From Bacillota bacterium (GTDB lineage: Bacteria; Bacillota; Clostridia; Tissierellales; Sedimentibacteraceae), in NCBI GenBank assembly GCA_029239575.1, contig JARBUP010000072.1:1-11318 (forward strand): DNA of 11,318 bases. Reading direction: 5' to 3'. A program made the position numbers and the translations under genes. The notes beneath the pieces are model-generated. The model was not told the origin of the DNA and searched no databases. It saw only the letters and a list, made by a program, of their open reading frames with translations. Positions 1 to 6,731 of the stretch are shown here, in pieces (position 1 is the first letter of the stretch; the number at the start of each line of letters is the position of its first letter).

Positions 1-537
1 TTATTTAATTAAAAATCCACCTTTAACAGATTTTAAATCATTAACTGAAATAAATGCATCGGAATATGTGCTTTGTATTAATTTAATAGCTTCAGGAATT
101 CTTTTTCTTTTTAATTGTATGAACAATACACTTTTTCTGCTTTTGTCTATTCCTCTTCCGTCAAGAATTGTAACACCAAATCCATCCTGACGCATTAAGC
201 TTGCTAAATCGTCTCCCTCATCTTCGTTTATGACAACTTGTAATGAAGCAAGACCAACTGCAATTTTATTTTCAATAGTAACTCCTATAAAACTTCCTAT
301 AGCGTAAGCAAAACAATATACAAAAACTTTAATAGGATCTTCTGTTACATTTGTAAGAACAGAGCTAACTATTATAAGCCAAATCATCACTTCAAAAAAT
401 CCAATAATAGAGCCTATTAACTTTTCTCCTTTGTTAATATACACTAATCTAAGCGTCATCATTGAAACTTCTATTATTTTAGCTATAAAAATTATTATGT
501 ATAAAATTGGTCCAGATAAATTAAGTAAAAAATCCAT
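1..537 (-). CDS. UPF0316 / DUF2179 membrane protein
   Basis: Complete 178-residue gene whose stop codon is at the very left edge of the window. The N-terminal half holds three hydrophobic segments (about residues 9-29, 45-63 and 68-88), as in the UPF0316 (DUF5698) family. The C-terminal half (about 115-178) is a DUF2179 domain, recognisable from VTILDGRGIDKSRK, the RKRIPEA segment, DAFISV and a terminal GGF. The same soluble domain caps YitT-type membrane proteins. The molecular function of the family is not known to me, so only an integral membrane protein with a cytoplasmic sensory-like or structural domain can be claimed. The ATG at 537-535 is preceded by a GAGGTGG-like ribosome binding site at 541-547, about 4 nt away, which supports this start. 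It is transcribed divergently from trmB. Confidence in the family is high; its role is open. Confidence 0.88.
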   Translation of the reverse strand: MDFLLNLSGPILYIIIFIAKIIEVSMMTLRLVYINKGEKLIGSIIGFFEVMIWLIIVSSVLTNVTEDPIKVFVYCFAYAIGSFIGVTIENKIAVGLASLQVVINEDEGDDLASLMRQDGFGVTILDGRGIDKSRKSVLFIQLKRKRIPEAIKLIQSTYSDAFISVNDLKSVKGGFLIK

Positions 538-540
538 AAG

Positions 541-547
541 CCACCTC
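541..547 (-). promoter_or_regulatory. Ribosome binding site of the UPF0316 gene
   Basis: On the minus strand the bases read GAGGTGG, 3-4 nt before the ATG at 537. No convincing -35/-10 pair was found for this gene. A TATAAT-like hexamer exists on the minus strand at 561-566, but without a matching -35. Confidence 0.6.
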
Positions 548-635
548 GTTATATATTTTAATTATATATAATCATATTACTATTTATTTTTTATAAAAGC
601 AATAGGTTAATAGAATTACAAAATAGAAAAAATCA

Positions 636-664
636 TTGTGAAATTTGCTAAAATGCTGTATATT
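636..664 (+). promoter_or_regulatory. Candidate promoter for trmB
   Basis: TTGTGA at 636-641 and TATATT at 659-664 are separated by exactly 17 nt, a sigma-A-like arrangement. It would give a leader of about 115 nt before trmB, and that leader would contain the palindrome at 693-718. In DNA this AT-rich such matches arise easily by chance, so this is a candidate only. Confidence 0.3.
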
Positions 665-692
665 TTATATGTACATATATTATGATTGTTTA

Positions 693-718
693 CCAAAAAG
701 TCACGTAGTGAATTTTGG
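693..718. repeat. 26-nt palindrome in the UPF0316-trmB divergent region
   Basis: CCAAAA (693-698) pairs with TTTTGG (713-718). Inside it, TCAC (701-704) pairs with GTGA (708-711) around a GTA centre. Ten of the 13 positions per arm pair, with a small asymmetric internal loop. The site sits between two divergent genes and about 70 nt before the trmB start. It could be an operator or an RNA hairpin in the trmB leader. There is no U-tract, so it is not a standard terminator. Confidence 0.5.
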
Positions 719-788
719 ATGTTAATTATATTATTATATGTAAGACTTAAATTAATATTAAAATTTTGAAAAATATACAGGAGTAATA

Positions 789-1448
789 ATGAGATTAAGA
801 TATATAGAAGGACAATATGAATATTTGCAAGACAATGAAAAAGCAATAACTGAACCTGAAAAAAGAGATTATAAATTAAATAAATTATTTAATAACCCCA
901 ACCCAATACATGTAGAATTAGGATGCGGAAAAGGCAAGTTTATAAGAGAAACTGCTTTGCAAAATCCTGATATTAATTATTTTGGATTTGAAAAAAGTGT
1001 TAAAGTTGCTTATAGATGTGCTAAGTCCACTATCGAAAATGATCCTAATAATTATTTTATTGTATATTCAAATGGAGATATTCTCCAAGATGTTTTCGAA
1101 CCTAATTCAATAGAAAGAATTTATTTGAATTTTTCAGATCCATGGCCTAAACCATCCCATTATAAAAGAAGGATGACACATAAGAATTTCTTGGATGTAT
1201 ATAGAAAAGTTTTTACTGAAAATGGAGAAATTCATATGAAAACTGATAATAATGATTTATTTGAATATTCAGTAGAACAATTAAAAGAAGATAACTGGGA
1301 TTTAATTTTAGTTACAAGGGACTTACACAATAGCCCATATTTACAAAATAACGTAATGACAGAATATGAAGAAAAATTCGTTTCAGAAGGTAAAAAAATA
1401 AATAAATTAATAGCAAAATTAAAGCACAATTGCTTAGGAATAATATAA
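789..1448 (+). CDS. trmB: tRNA (guanine-N7-)-methyltransferase TrmB
   Basis: 219-residue cytosolic enzyme that transfers a methyl group from S-adenosylmethionine to N7 of guanosine 46 in the variable loop of tRNAs. Visible motifs: the SAM-binding loop ELGCGKGK (residues 43-50), an acidic strand end followed by FGFEKS (65-70), the family hallmark NFSDPWPK (114-121) with the following KRRMTH (126-131), and the C-terminal TEYEEKF...GKKI segment (191-204) typical of TrmB substrate binding. Length matches the bacterial single-subunit family. AGGAG at 779-783 lies 5 nt before the ATG and fixes the start. The DUF1294 gene begins 1 nt after the stop, so the two are almost certainly cotranscribed. No oddities in the reading frame. 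Confidence 0.97.
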   Translation: MRLRYIEGQYEYLQDNEKAITEPEKRDYKLNKLFNNPNPIHVELGCGKGKFIRETALQNPDINYFGFEKSVKVAYRCAKSTIENDPNNYFIVYSNGDILQDVFEPNSIERIYLNFSDPWPKPSHYKRRMTHKNFLDVYRKVFTENGEIHMKTDNNDLFEYSVEQLKEDNWDLILVTRDLHNSPYLQNNVMTEYEEKFVSEGKKINKLIAKLKHNCLGII

Positions 1449-1449
1449 T

Positions 1450-1737
1450 ATGGATTATTTTAAAATTTTTATAATATATTTTTTAGCAGTCAATTTATTT
1501 TCATTTATTTTGTTTTATGTGGATAAAATGAAAGCTAAACGGGACAAGTGGAGAATACAGGAAAAAACGCTTCATTTATCATCATTTTTAGGCGGTTCAG
1601 TGGGAAGTATTGCTGCTATGTTTTTATTTCATCATAAAACAAAAAAAATTAATTTTTGTGTAATAACATTAATTGCATTTGCTTTTAATATTTTTATAAT
1701 ATATAAGCTATTTAATCTTATGATTATACCTCAATAA
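1450..1737 (+). CDS. DUF1294 small membrane protein
   Basis: 95-residue integral membrane protein with three hydrophobic stretches (about residues 4-24, 43-60 and 69-90). The family signature is visible: FYVDKMKAKRDKWRIQEKTL (about 22-41), a GG pair at 48-49 within SSFLGGSVGS, and the FHHKTKK motif (60-66). These correspond to the DK..A....WRI.E, GG and HKT.K blocks of DUF1294. The function of the family is not established. The ATG starts 1 nt after the trmB stop. The likely Shine-Dalgarno, AGGA at 1436-1439, lies inside the end of trmB, 10 nt before the start, suggesting translational coupling. A dispersed-type repeat begins immediately after its stop codon. Confidence 0.88.
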   Translation: MDYFKIFIIYFLAVNLFSFILFYVDKMKAKRDKWRIQEKTLHLSSFLGGSVGSIAAMFLFHHKTKKINFCVITLIAFAFNIFIIYKLFNLMIIPQ

Positions 1738-1765
1738 TGTCATTCTGAGCAGCAGCGAAGAATCT
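1738..1765 (+). repeat. Dispersed intergenic repeat, copy 1
   Basis: Starts at the base after the DUF1294 stop codon. It has the form TGTCATTCTGAGC followed by AGCAGCGAAGAATCT. It is visibly richer in G+C than its surroundings. ATTCT (1742-1746) can pair with AGAAT (1759-1763). From memory, strings of the form TGTCATTCTGAGC...GAAGAATCT recur between genes in several bacterial phyla; this was not looked up. A second, degenerate, oppositely oriented copy lies at 6648-6676. Confidence 0.7.
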
Positions 1766-1772
1766 AAGAATT

Positions 1773-1802
1773 TTGAAATAACAAGACAAGTCGTCGTAGA
1801 AT
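1773..1802 (+). promoter_or_regulatory. Candidate promoter for ybaK and the exporter genes
   Basis: TTGAAA (1773-1778) and TAGAAT (1797-1802) are 18 nt apart, each one base from the sigma-A consensus. It lies just downstream of the repeat copy and about 55 nt before the ybaK start, a plausible position for the promoter of the four-gene unit 1857-6614. Confidence 0.4.
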
Positions 1803-1856
1803 TTAATTAAATTAAATAAAAATCAAAGTATAAAAAAGCTTTGAAAGGATATTAAA

Positions 1857-2333
1857 ATGAAAAAAATCAACAAAACAAACGCAATGAGAATACTTGAATC
1901 AATGAATATAAATTATGATTATTCAACATATGAATGTGAGGATGGAAAAGTTGATGGAGTTTCTGTAGCTCATAAAACTGGACAAAACCCAGAAATAGTA
2001 TTCAAAACATTAGTATCAATTGGCCACAGCAAAGAGTTATATGTATTTTGTATTCCTGTTGAATATGAATTAAATTTAAAAAAAGCAGCTAAAGCTGCTG
2101 AAGAAAAGAATATAGAGCTATTGCCTTTAAAAGATTTAACTAAAAATACTGGTTATGTTAGGGGAGGATGTTCTCCTATTGGAATGAAAAAACATTATAA
2201 AACATTTATAGATGAATCAGCTTTACTTCATGATAAAATATTAGTGAGTGGCGGGATTATAGGTATACAATTAATACTTAAACCTGATGATTTAATAAAA
2301 GCTGCTGAAGCAAGCTATGAAGATTTAGTTTAA
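1857..2333 (+). CDS. ybaK: Cys-tRNA(Pro)/Cys-tRNA(Cys) deacylase YbaK
   Basis: 158-residue cytosolic member of the YbaK/EbsC family, trans-editing enzymes that hydrolyse Cys-tRNA(Pro) formed when prolyl-tRNA synthetase mischarges cysteine. Visible family features: the conserved lysine in VFKTLV (K50), the GYVRGGCSPIGMKK block (residues 99-112), and a C-terminal SGGIIGIQLILKPDDLI segment (131-147). Length is typical for the stand-alone enzyme. The start is supported by AAAGGA at 1844-1849, 7 nt before the ATG. The ABC ATPase gene begins 26 nt after its stop with no terminator between, so cotranscription is likely, although no functional link to the exporter is known to me. Confidence 0.95.
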   Translation: MKKINKTNAMRILESMNINYDYSTYECEDGKVDGVSVAHKTGQNPEIVFKTLVSIGHSKELYVFCIPVEYELNLKKAAKAAEEKNIELLPLKDLTKNTGYVRGGCSPIGMKKHYKTFIDESALLHDKILVSGGIIGIQLILKPDDLIKAAEASYEDLV

Positions 2334-2359
2334 ATTTATTTTTAAAAGGCGGTTTCACA

Positions 2360-3067
2360 ATGAGCGATATTGTGTTAAAAGTTGAAAGTTTAAGCAAGAA
2401 TTATCAAATGGGTGAAGTAGTTGTTAAAGCTTTAGAAAATGTAAGTTTTGAAGCTTATAAAGGAGAATTTATTGTTATTTTAGGTCCAAGTGGTTCTGGA
2501 AAAAGTACATTATTAAATATAATGGGAGGAATGGATACTCCTTCTAACGGTCAAGTATATTTTAATGGTGAACTAATTACTGCCATGAGTGATAAAGAAC
2601 TTACTATGTATAGGAGGAATAAAATTGGATTTGTATTTCAATTTTATAACCTCATGTCCACATTAACAGCAAGAGAAAATGTTGAACTTGCTTCAGAAAT
2701 CTGCTCTGATCCAATTGATATAGATGATGTATTAAATTCAGTTGGCTTATTAGAAAGAACGGACCATTTTCCATCACAAATGAGCGGCGGCGAGCAACAA
2801 CGTGTAGCTATCGCAAGAGCTGTTGCTAAAAATCCAGAGATACTTTTATGTGATGAGCCAACAGGTGCACTTGATTTTGAAACTGGAATTTCAATATTAA
2901 GAGTGCTTAAAGAAGTAAATAAAAAATATAAGGATACAGTAATAGTTATAACTCATAATGCAGCTATATCTCAAATGGCTGATAAAGTAATAAAAATGAG
3001 AAGCGGAAAAATAATTGAAATAATAAAAAATAAAAATCCAATTGCTCCTGAAAGGATTGAATGGTGA
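2360..3067 (+). CDS. ABC exporter ATPase (LolD/MacB-type)
   Basis: 235-residue nucleotide-binding subunit that powers the neighbouring FtsX-type permease from the cytoplasmic face. All ABC motifs are intact: Walker A GPSGSGKST (residues 42-50), Q-loop glutamine in FVFQFYN (Q94), signature MSGGEQQR (141-148), Walker B ILLCDEPTG with catalytic E166, D-loop ALD (170-172) and H-loop histidine in VITHN (H199). The QFYNLM segment and GG/PT spacing are those of the lipoprotein/macrolide-exporter ATPase branch. A short tail ends in APERIEW, a tail type seen in ATPases paired with large FtsX-domain permeases. The ribosome binding site is AAAGGCGG at 2345-2352. The stop overlaps the permease start. The substrate cannot be read from this subunit. 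Confidence 0.95.
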   Translation: MSDIVLKVESLSKNYQMGEVVVKALENVSFEAYKGEFIVILGPSGSGKSTLLNIMGGMDTPSNGQVYFNGELITAMSDKELTMYRRNKIGFVFQFYNLMSTLTARENVELASEICSDPIDIDDVLNSVGLLERTDHFPSQMSGGEQQRVAIARAVAKNPEILLCDEPTGALDFETGISILRVLKEVNKKYKDTVIVITHNAAISQMADKVIKMRSGKIIEIIKNKNPIAPERIEW

Positions 3068-5391
3068 TGAAAAAGCTTGATAAAAGGCTTTTAAGAATGA
3101 TTAAAATCACTAAAGGCCAATATATAGCGGTAGTGCTCATAATAGTAACTGGAATATTCATTTTTACTGCTGTTAAAAATTCAGCATTAAATTTAAGGGA
3201 TACTGTTAATGATTATTATGACAGTGCTAATTTTGGTGACATTTTTGTTTCAGCAGTAAGTTTACCGGAAAAAATTGAAAAAGAGTTAATAGGAGTTCAA
3301 AATATTAGTGGTTCAGAAGCGAGACTTGTTTTAGATGTTCCTTTAATTTTAGATAAAGAAAATGAAAATGTTAATGTTAGAGTTGTTTCAATAGATAAAA
3401 GTGAAAATAAAATAAACAAGCTTTTTATAAATGAAGGTAAACGGAATATATCAGAAAAAAATATAATCGTAATAAAACAATTTGCAGATGCAAGAAAAAT
3501 AAAATTGCATGATGAAATTAAGCTAAAAATTAACGGCAGACAGCATACATTTAATGTTACAGGTATTGCATCAAGCCCAGAATATGTTTATATAATGGAA
3601 AATGAACAAACATTAATGCCTGATCCTGAAAATTTTGGTGTAGTATATGTGGAAGAAAATTATTTAAGACAGATTTCAGGTACTAATGGAAATTTTAATG
3701 AAATAGTTGTAAAATTAAATAGTGAAAATGATATTGATAAAACAAGTGATTTCTTAAAAGATAATTTAGATAAGTATGGAATAAAAAGAGTTGTAAAAAA
3801 AGACGAGCAGCTTAGCTTTGGAATGGTTGATCAAGAAGTCGAAGGTCTTGAAAAAATGTCACAATCTGTTCCTATAATATTTTTGACATTTGCAGGAATA
3901 ATGCTTGCCAATATGTTGTCAAGAATAGTAAAAAAAGACAGAACTTCTATTGGAGTATTAAAGGCTTTAGGATTTACTAATTATGAAATTATAGTCCATT
4001 ATTTAAAATATGCTTCTACAATTGGAATAATTGGTGGAATTATAGGCTCACTCATAGGAACTGCTTTATCAAGTATGATGACCTCTGTATATTTACAATA
4101 TTTTAATATCCCTATGCTTTCAATTAAATTTTATTTTAGCAGAATATTAGCTGCAATTTTATTATCACTTTTATTGTGCATGGCAGCGGGGCTTTTTGGA
4201 ATAAGAGGCATATTAAAAATAAATCCTGCTGAGTCAATGCAGGCTGAAGCTCCAAAACAGGGTAAGAGGATTTTTTTAGAAAGCATAAAATTTATTTGGA
4301 ACAAATTATCATTTTCTTGGAAAATGGTTTTGAGAAATATATTTAGAGAGAAAAAAAAGTTTTTATTAATAGCAGCTGCTGTTTCAATTACTTGCAGTAT
4401 GCTAATAATGACATTTTGGATGAACGATATAATAGATGTAATGTTTAACAAACATTATACAGAATTTATGAAAATGCAGTATAATGTTGGATTTACATCG
4501 TTTTTAGATGAAAATACTAAAAATGAATTTTCTGAAATTTTAAATGTAAATGATATTGAAGGTAGAGTAGAACTTCCATTTGAAATAGTAAATGGCAGCA
4601 AATCAAAAATAGTTACTGTTATAGGTTTAGAAAAAAATACTGTTTTTTACGATGTTAATGTTGCAGATGAGGGCATTATATTATCTTCAAATTTAGCTGA
4701 TTATTTAAATGTTCGTATAGGGGATAAAATTTTACTTAAAAATTTCATGCCGGACAAAGATGATGGATATGTAATAGTAAAAGAAATCATAAATCAAAGT
4801 CTTGGTATAAATGGTTATATGAACATAGATTATATGAACAAATTATTCCTTGATAAAGATATTATCAATGGAGTATATATAAATTCTTTAGATGATGTTT
4901 CTAAAATATTGGATAATGTGGATAATATCAGTTCAATACAGTCCCAAAGCGATATGAAGGGCATGTTTGAGCAATTTACTGGAATGATTGCTATTTCCAT
5001 AGGGAGTATGATTATATTTTCAGGTCTTTTGGGATTTGTAATAGTTTATAGCATGACACTTATGAGCATAAATGAAAGAGCTTTGGAATTTTCAGCTTTA
5101 AGAGTTATGGGTTTTACGACAAAAGAAATATTTTATATGTTGATAAAAGAAAATTCTATTATGTCTTTTATTGGAATTGTTTTGGGAATACCCCTTGGCA
5201 AAATTTTAATAGATTACATGGGCAAAATGTTCTCAACAGATATTTATACAATGAAAGAACCTTTAACTGCCCCTGAAGTGATTTGGGCTATAATTTTTAC
5301 CATTGCATTTTTAATATTAGCTCAGCTGATCACCTATGTAAAAATTTATAAATTAGATTTTATGCAATCTTTAAAAAGTAGAATATCATAA
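3061..5391 (+). CDS. ABC exporter permease with two FtsX halves
   Basis: 776-residue membrane subunit with two tandem FtsX-type halves. Half one has a membrane helix at about 21-38, a large extracytoplasmic domain (about 40-265), then helices at about 269-287, 318-338 and 361-381. Half two repeats this: helix at about 433-452, outer domain 455-638, helices at about 641-664, 699-716 and 741-761. The FtsX coupling motif occurs in both halves (SIGVLKALGFTNYEI, 296-310, and EFSALRVMGFTTKEI, 676-690), showing the internal duplication. One polypeptide therefore supplies both transmembrane domains, unlike dimeric MacB. Two starts are possible: ATG 3061, 4 nt after AAAGGA (3051-3056), or ATG 3067, 10 nt after it and overlapping the ATPase stop as TGATG. 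Transport direction is inferred to be export from the family and the adaptor gene next door. Confidence 0.93.
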   Translation: MVMKKLDKRLLRMIKITKGQYIAVVLIIVTGIFIFTAVKNSALNLRDTVNDYYDSANFGDIFVSAVSLPEKIEKELIGVQNISGSEARLVLDVPLILDKENENVNVRVVSIDKSENKINKLFINEGKRNISEKNIIVIKQFADARKIKLHDEIKLKINGRQHTFNVTGIASSPEYVYIMENEQTLMPDPENFGVVYVEENYLRQISGTNGNFNEIVVKLNSENDIDKTSDFLKDNLDKYGIKRVVKKDEQLSFGMVDQEVEGLEKMSQSVPIIFLTFAGIMLANMLSRIVKKDRTSIGVLKALGFTNYEIIVHYLKYASTIGIIGGIIGSLIGTALSSMMTSVYLQYFNIPMLSIKFYFSRILAAILLSLLLCMAAGLFGIRGILKINPAESMQAEAPKQGKRIFLESIKFIWNKLSFSWKMVLRNIFREKKKFLLIAAAVSITCSMLIMTFWMNDIIDVMFNKHYTEFMKMQYNVGFTSFLDENTKNEFSEILNVNDIEGRVELPFEIVNGSKSKIVTVIGLEKNTVFYDVNVADEGIILSSNLADYLNVRIGDKILLKNFMPDKDDGYVIVKEIINQSLGINGYMNIDYMNKLFLDKDIINGVYINSLDDVSKILDNVDNISSIQSQSDMKGMFEQFTGMIAISIGSMIIFSGLLGFVIVYSMTLMSINERALEFSALRVMGFTTKEIFYMLIKENSIMSFIGIVLGIPLGKILIDYMGKMFSTDIYTMKEPLTAPEVIWAIIFTIAFLILAQLITYVKIYKLDFMQSLKSRIS

Positions 5392-5392
5392 C

Positions 5393-5397
5393 GGAGG
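5393..5397 (+). promoter_or_regulatory. Strong ribosome binding site of the adaptor gene
   Basis: GGAGG lies 5 nt before ATG 5403, in an 11-nt gap after the permease stop. It is one of the closest matches to the Shine-Dalgarno consensus in the window and suggests efficient translation of the adaptor within the same transcript. Confidence 0.7.
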
Positions 5398-5402
5398 TCC
5401 TT

Positions 5403-6614
5403 ATGAAAAAGAAAAAGATTATCATTTTATCAGTAATAATAATTATTATAGCTTTACTTGCTTTTTCATTTGCTAAAAAGCAAAATGCGGCAGACGAAAA
5501 TACTACAAAAGTAGAACTTGGAACAATTCAAAAAACTGTGGATGAAACGGGTACAGTTTATTCTAAAAAAGTGAATACTTTTTATTCAAATATGAGCCAA
5601 AAAGTTGATAAATTAAGTGTTTCCATAGGTGATAGAGTTAAAAAAGGTGACATAATATTAACTTATGAAAACAATTATGATTTAGAAATTAAAAGTTTGC
5701 AAAAGCAAATTGATTCTATAACGGCATCTTATAATGAAGCTTCAAGAGGAGCAGATTTTCAGGAAGTATCGAATGCAAAACTTACTATTAACACAATTGA
5801 AAATAATTTAGATTTAGCTTTAAGCAGTTTTGAAAAAATTAATCAATTATATCAGGATGGCGCAGTTAGCAAAGTTGAATATGAAGAAGCTGATAACAAA
5901 GTTAAGATTTTACAAAACCAACTTCAAGAAGCAAAAAATAATTATGAATTATTATTAAAAGGTGTTTCTAATAACATAAAAACGCAATATGAAGCACAGG
6001 TTGAAGAAATAATGGTTCAAATGCAAATACTTCAAAAAAAACAAGAACAAGCAACTATTAAAGCTGAATTTGATGGAATAATAACAGAATTAAATGTAGA
6101 AGAAAAAAGTATGACTCAATTAGGAGAAATTGTTGTTGAAATTCAAGATGATAGCAGTTTAGGAATCTATGTTGAATTATTAGCGGATGAAGCATCAGAA
6201 GTAAAAACTGATATGAAATTTGTGGTGTTAGAACAAAATTCCGATGATATGGATGATATAATAGAAGAATTAAAAGTAAATAGAATCCATCCTAAAGCAT
6301 TATCCAAAATATCCGACCTTGGGGTAGAGCAAAAAAGAGTTAGAGTAGAAGCTGATATATTAGAAAATAAAAATAAATTAAGAATTGGAACAGAAGTGGA
6401 TGTTAAAATAATTCTTGAACAGCATGATGGAGTACTTCTATTACAAAAGGATGCTGTTTATGAAAAAAATGAAAAAAAATATGTAACTATAAAAAAAGGT
6501 GAGCAACTACAAGAACAAGAAATTACAACTAATCTTGAAAATGATAAATATTATGAAATAACATCAGGATTAAGTGAAAATGATGTTGTTCTAATAGAAA
6601 AAAATGAAGATTGA
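5403..6614 (+). CDS. HlyD/MacA-like membrane-fusion (periplasmic adaptor) protein
   Basis: 403-residue adaptor of the preceding ABC exporter. Residues 5-24 form one hydrophobic segment after KKKK, acting as a membrane anchor; no lipobox cysteine is seen. Outside the membrane it shows the usual hairpin order: first lipoyl half (about 58-90, KVDKLSVSIGDRVKKGD), a Q/E/K-rich coiled-coil hairpin (about 95-217), second lipoyl half (about 218-250, KAEFDGIITELNVEEKSM), then a beta-barrel (about 253-340) and a membrane-proximal domain to the end. This matches MacA/HlyD-family subunits. In a single-membrane cell it would extend into the cell wall rather than reach an outer-membrane channel; no TolC-like gene is present here. 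Last gene of the unit; a degenerate repeat lies just downstream. Confidence 0.93.
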   Translation: MKKKKIIILSVIIIIIALLAFSFAKKQNAADENTTKVELGTIQKTVDETGTVYSKKVNTFYSNMSQKVDKLSVSIGDRVKKGDIILTYENNYDLEIKSLQKQIDSITASYNEASRGADFQEVSNAKLTINTIENNLDLALSSFEKINQLYQDGAVSKVEYEEADNKVKILQNQLQEAKNNYELLLKGVSNNIKTQYEAQVEEIMVQMQILQKKQEQATIKAEFDGIITELNVEEKSMTQLGEIVVEIQDDSSLGIYVELLADEASEVKTDMKFVVLEQNSDDMDDIIEELKVNRIHPKALSKISDLGVEQKRVRVEADILENKNKLRIGTEVDVKIILEQHDGVLLLQKDAVYEKNEKKYVTIKKGEQLQEQEITTNLENDKYYEITSGLSENDVVLIEKNED

Positions 6615-6647
6615 GTAGTTTAAGATTCTATTGATTATTGAAATATA

Positions 6648-6676
6648 AGATCCTTCGCTATCACTCAAAGATGACA
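6648..6676 (-). repeat. Dispersed intergenic repeat, copy 2 (degenerate, inverted)
   Basis: Reads AGATCCTTCGCT then ATCACTCAAAGATGACA. Aligned with the reverse complement of copy 1 (1738-1765), 21 of 29 columns are identical with one gap, counted by eye. It lies just after the adaptor gene, as copy 1 lies just after DUF1294. Further right, TTGTCATC (6694-6701) is the exact reverse complement of GATGACAA (6670-6677). It may be a stub of another unit facing the other way. Confidence 0.6.
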
Positions 6677-6693
6677 AAAATAAAAATACTACC

Positions 6694-6711
6694 TTGTCAT
6701 CAAGTTGACAA
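6694..6711. repeat. Short inverted repeat before the SprT-like gene
   Basis: TTGTCA (6694-6699) and TGACAA (6706-6711) are perfect reverse complements around a 6-nt loop. TTGTCATC (6694-6701) can instead pair with GATGACAA at 6670-6677, so two mutually exclusive hairpins are possible. The following bases are AT-rich but not a U-tract, so this is not called a terminator. Confidence 0.45.
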
Positions 6712-6722
6712 ATTATTATAAT
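6694..6722 (+). promoter_or_regulatory. Candidate promoter for the SprT-like gene
   Basis: TTGTCA (6694-6699), a 17-nt spacer and a consensus TATAAT (6717-6722) form a good sigma-A match. The start of transcription would fall at about 6729-6731, one or two bases before ATG 6732. The mRNA would then be leaderless and lose the AAGGG at 6724-6728. Either the gene is read as a leaderless message or the match is accidental. Confidence 0.3.
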
Positions 6723-6731
6723 TAAGGGAAA

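Noticed and set aside
616..846. 76-codon minus-strand frame across the trmB upstream region
   Set aside because: Overlaps the start of trmB, has an Ile/Leu/Asn-rich product typical of antisense AT-rich DNA, and no recognised motif.
1738..1856. Repeat copy 1 as the terminator of the trmB unit
   Set aside because: The internal pairing is only about 5 bp with a 12-nt loop and no U-tract follows directly.
4131..4451. 106-codon open frame on the minus strand inside the permease gene
   Set aside because: It is fully inside a well-supported gene, has no recognisable domain and no clear ribosome binding site; it arises from AT-rich composition.
6705..6722. TTGACA at 6705-6710 as a -35 box for TATAAT at 6717-6722
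   Set aside because: Only 6 nt separate them, far too close for a sigma-A promoter; TTGTCA at 6694-6699 has the correct 17-nt spacing.
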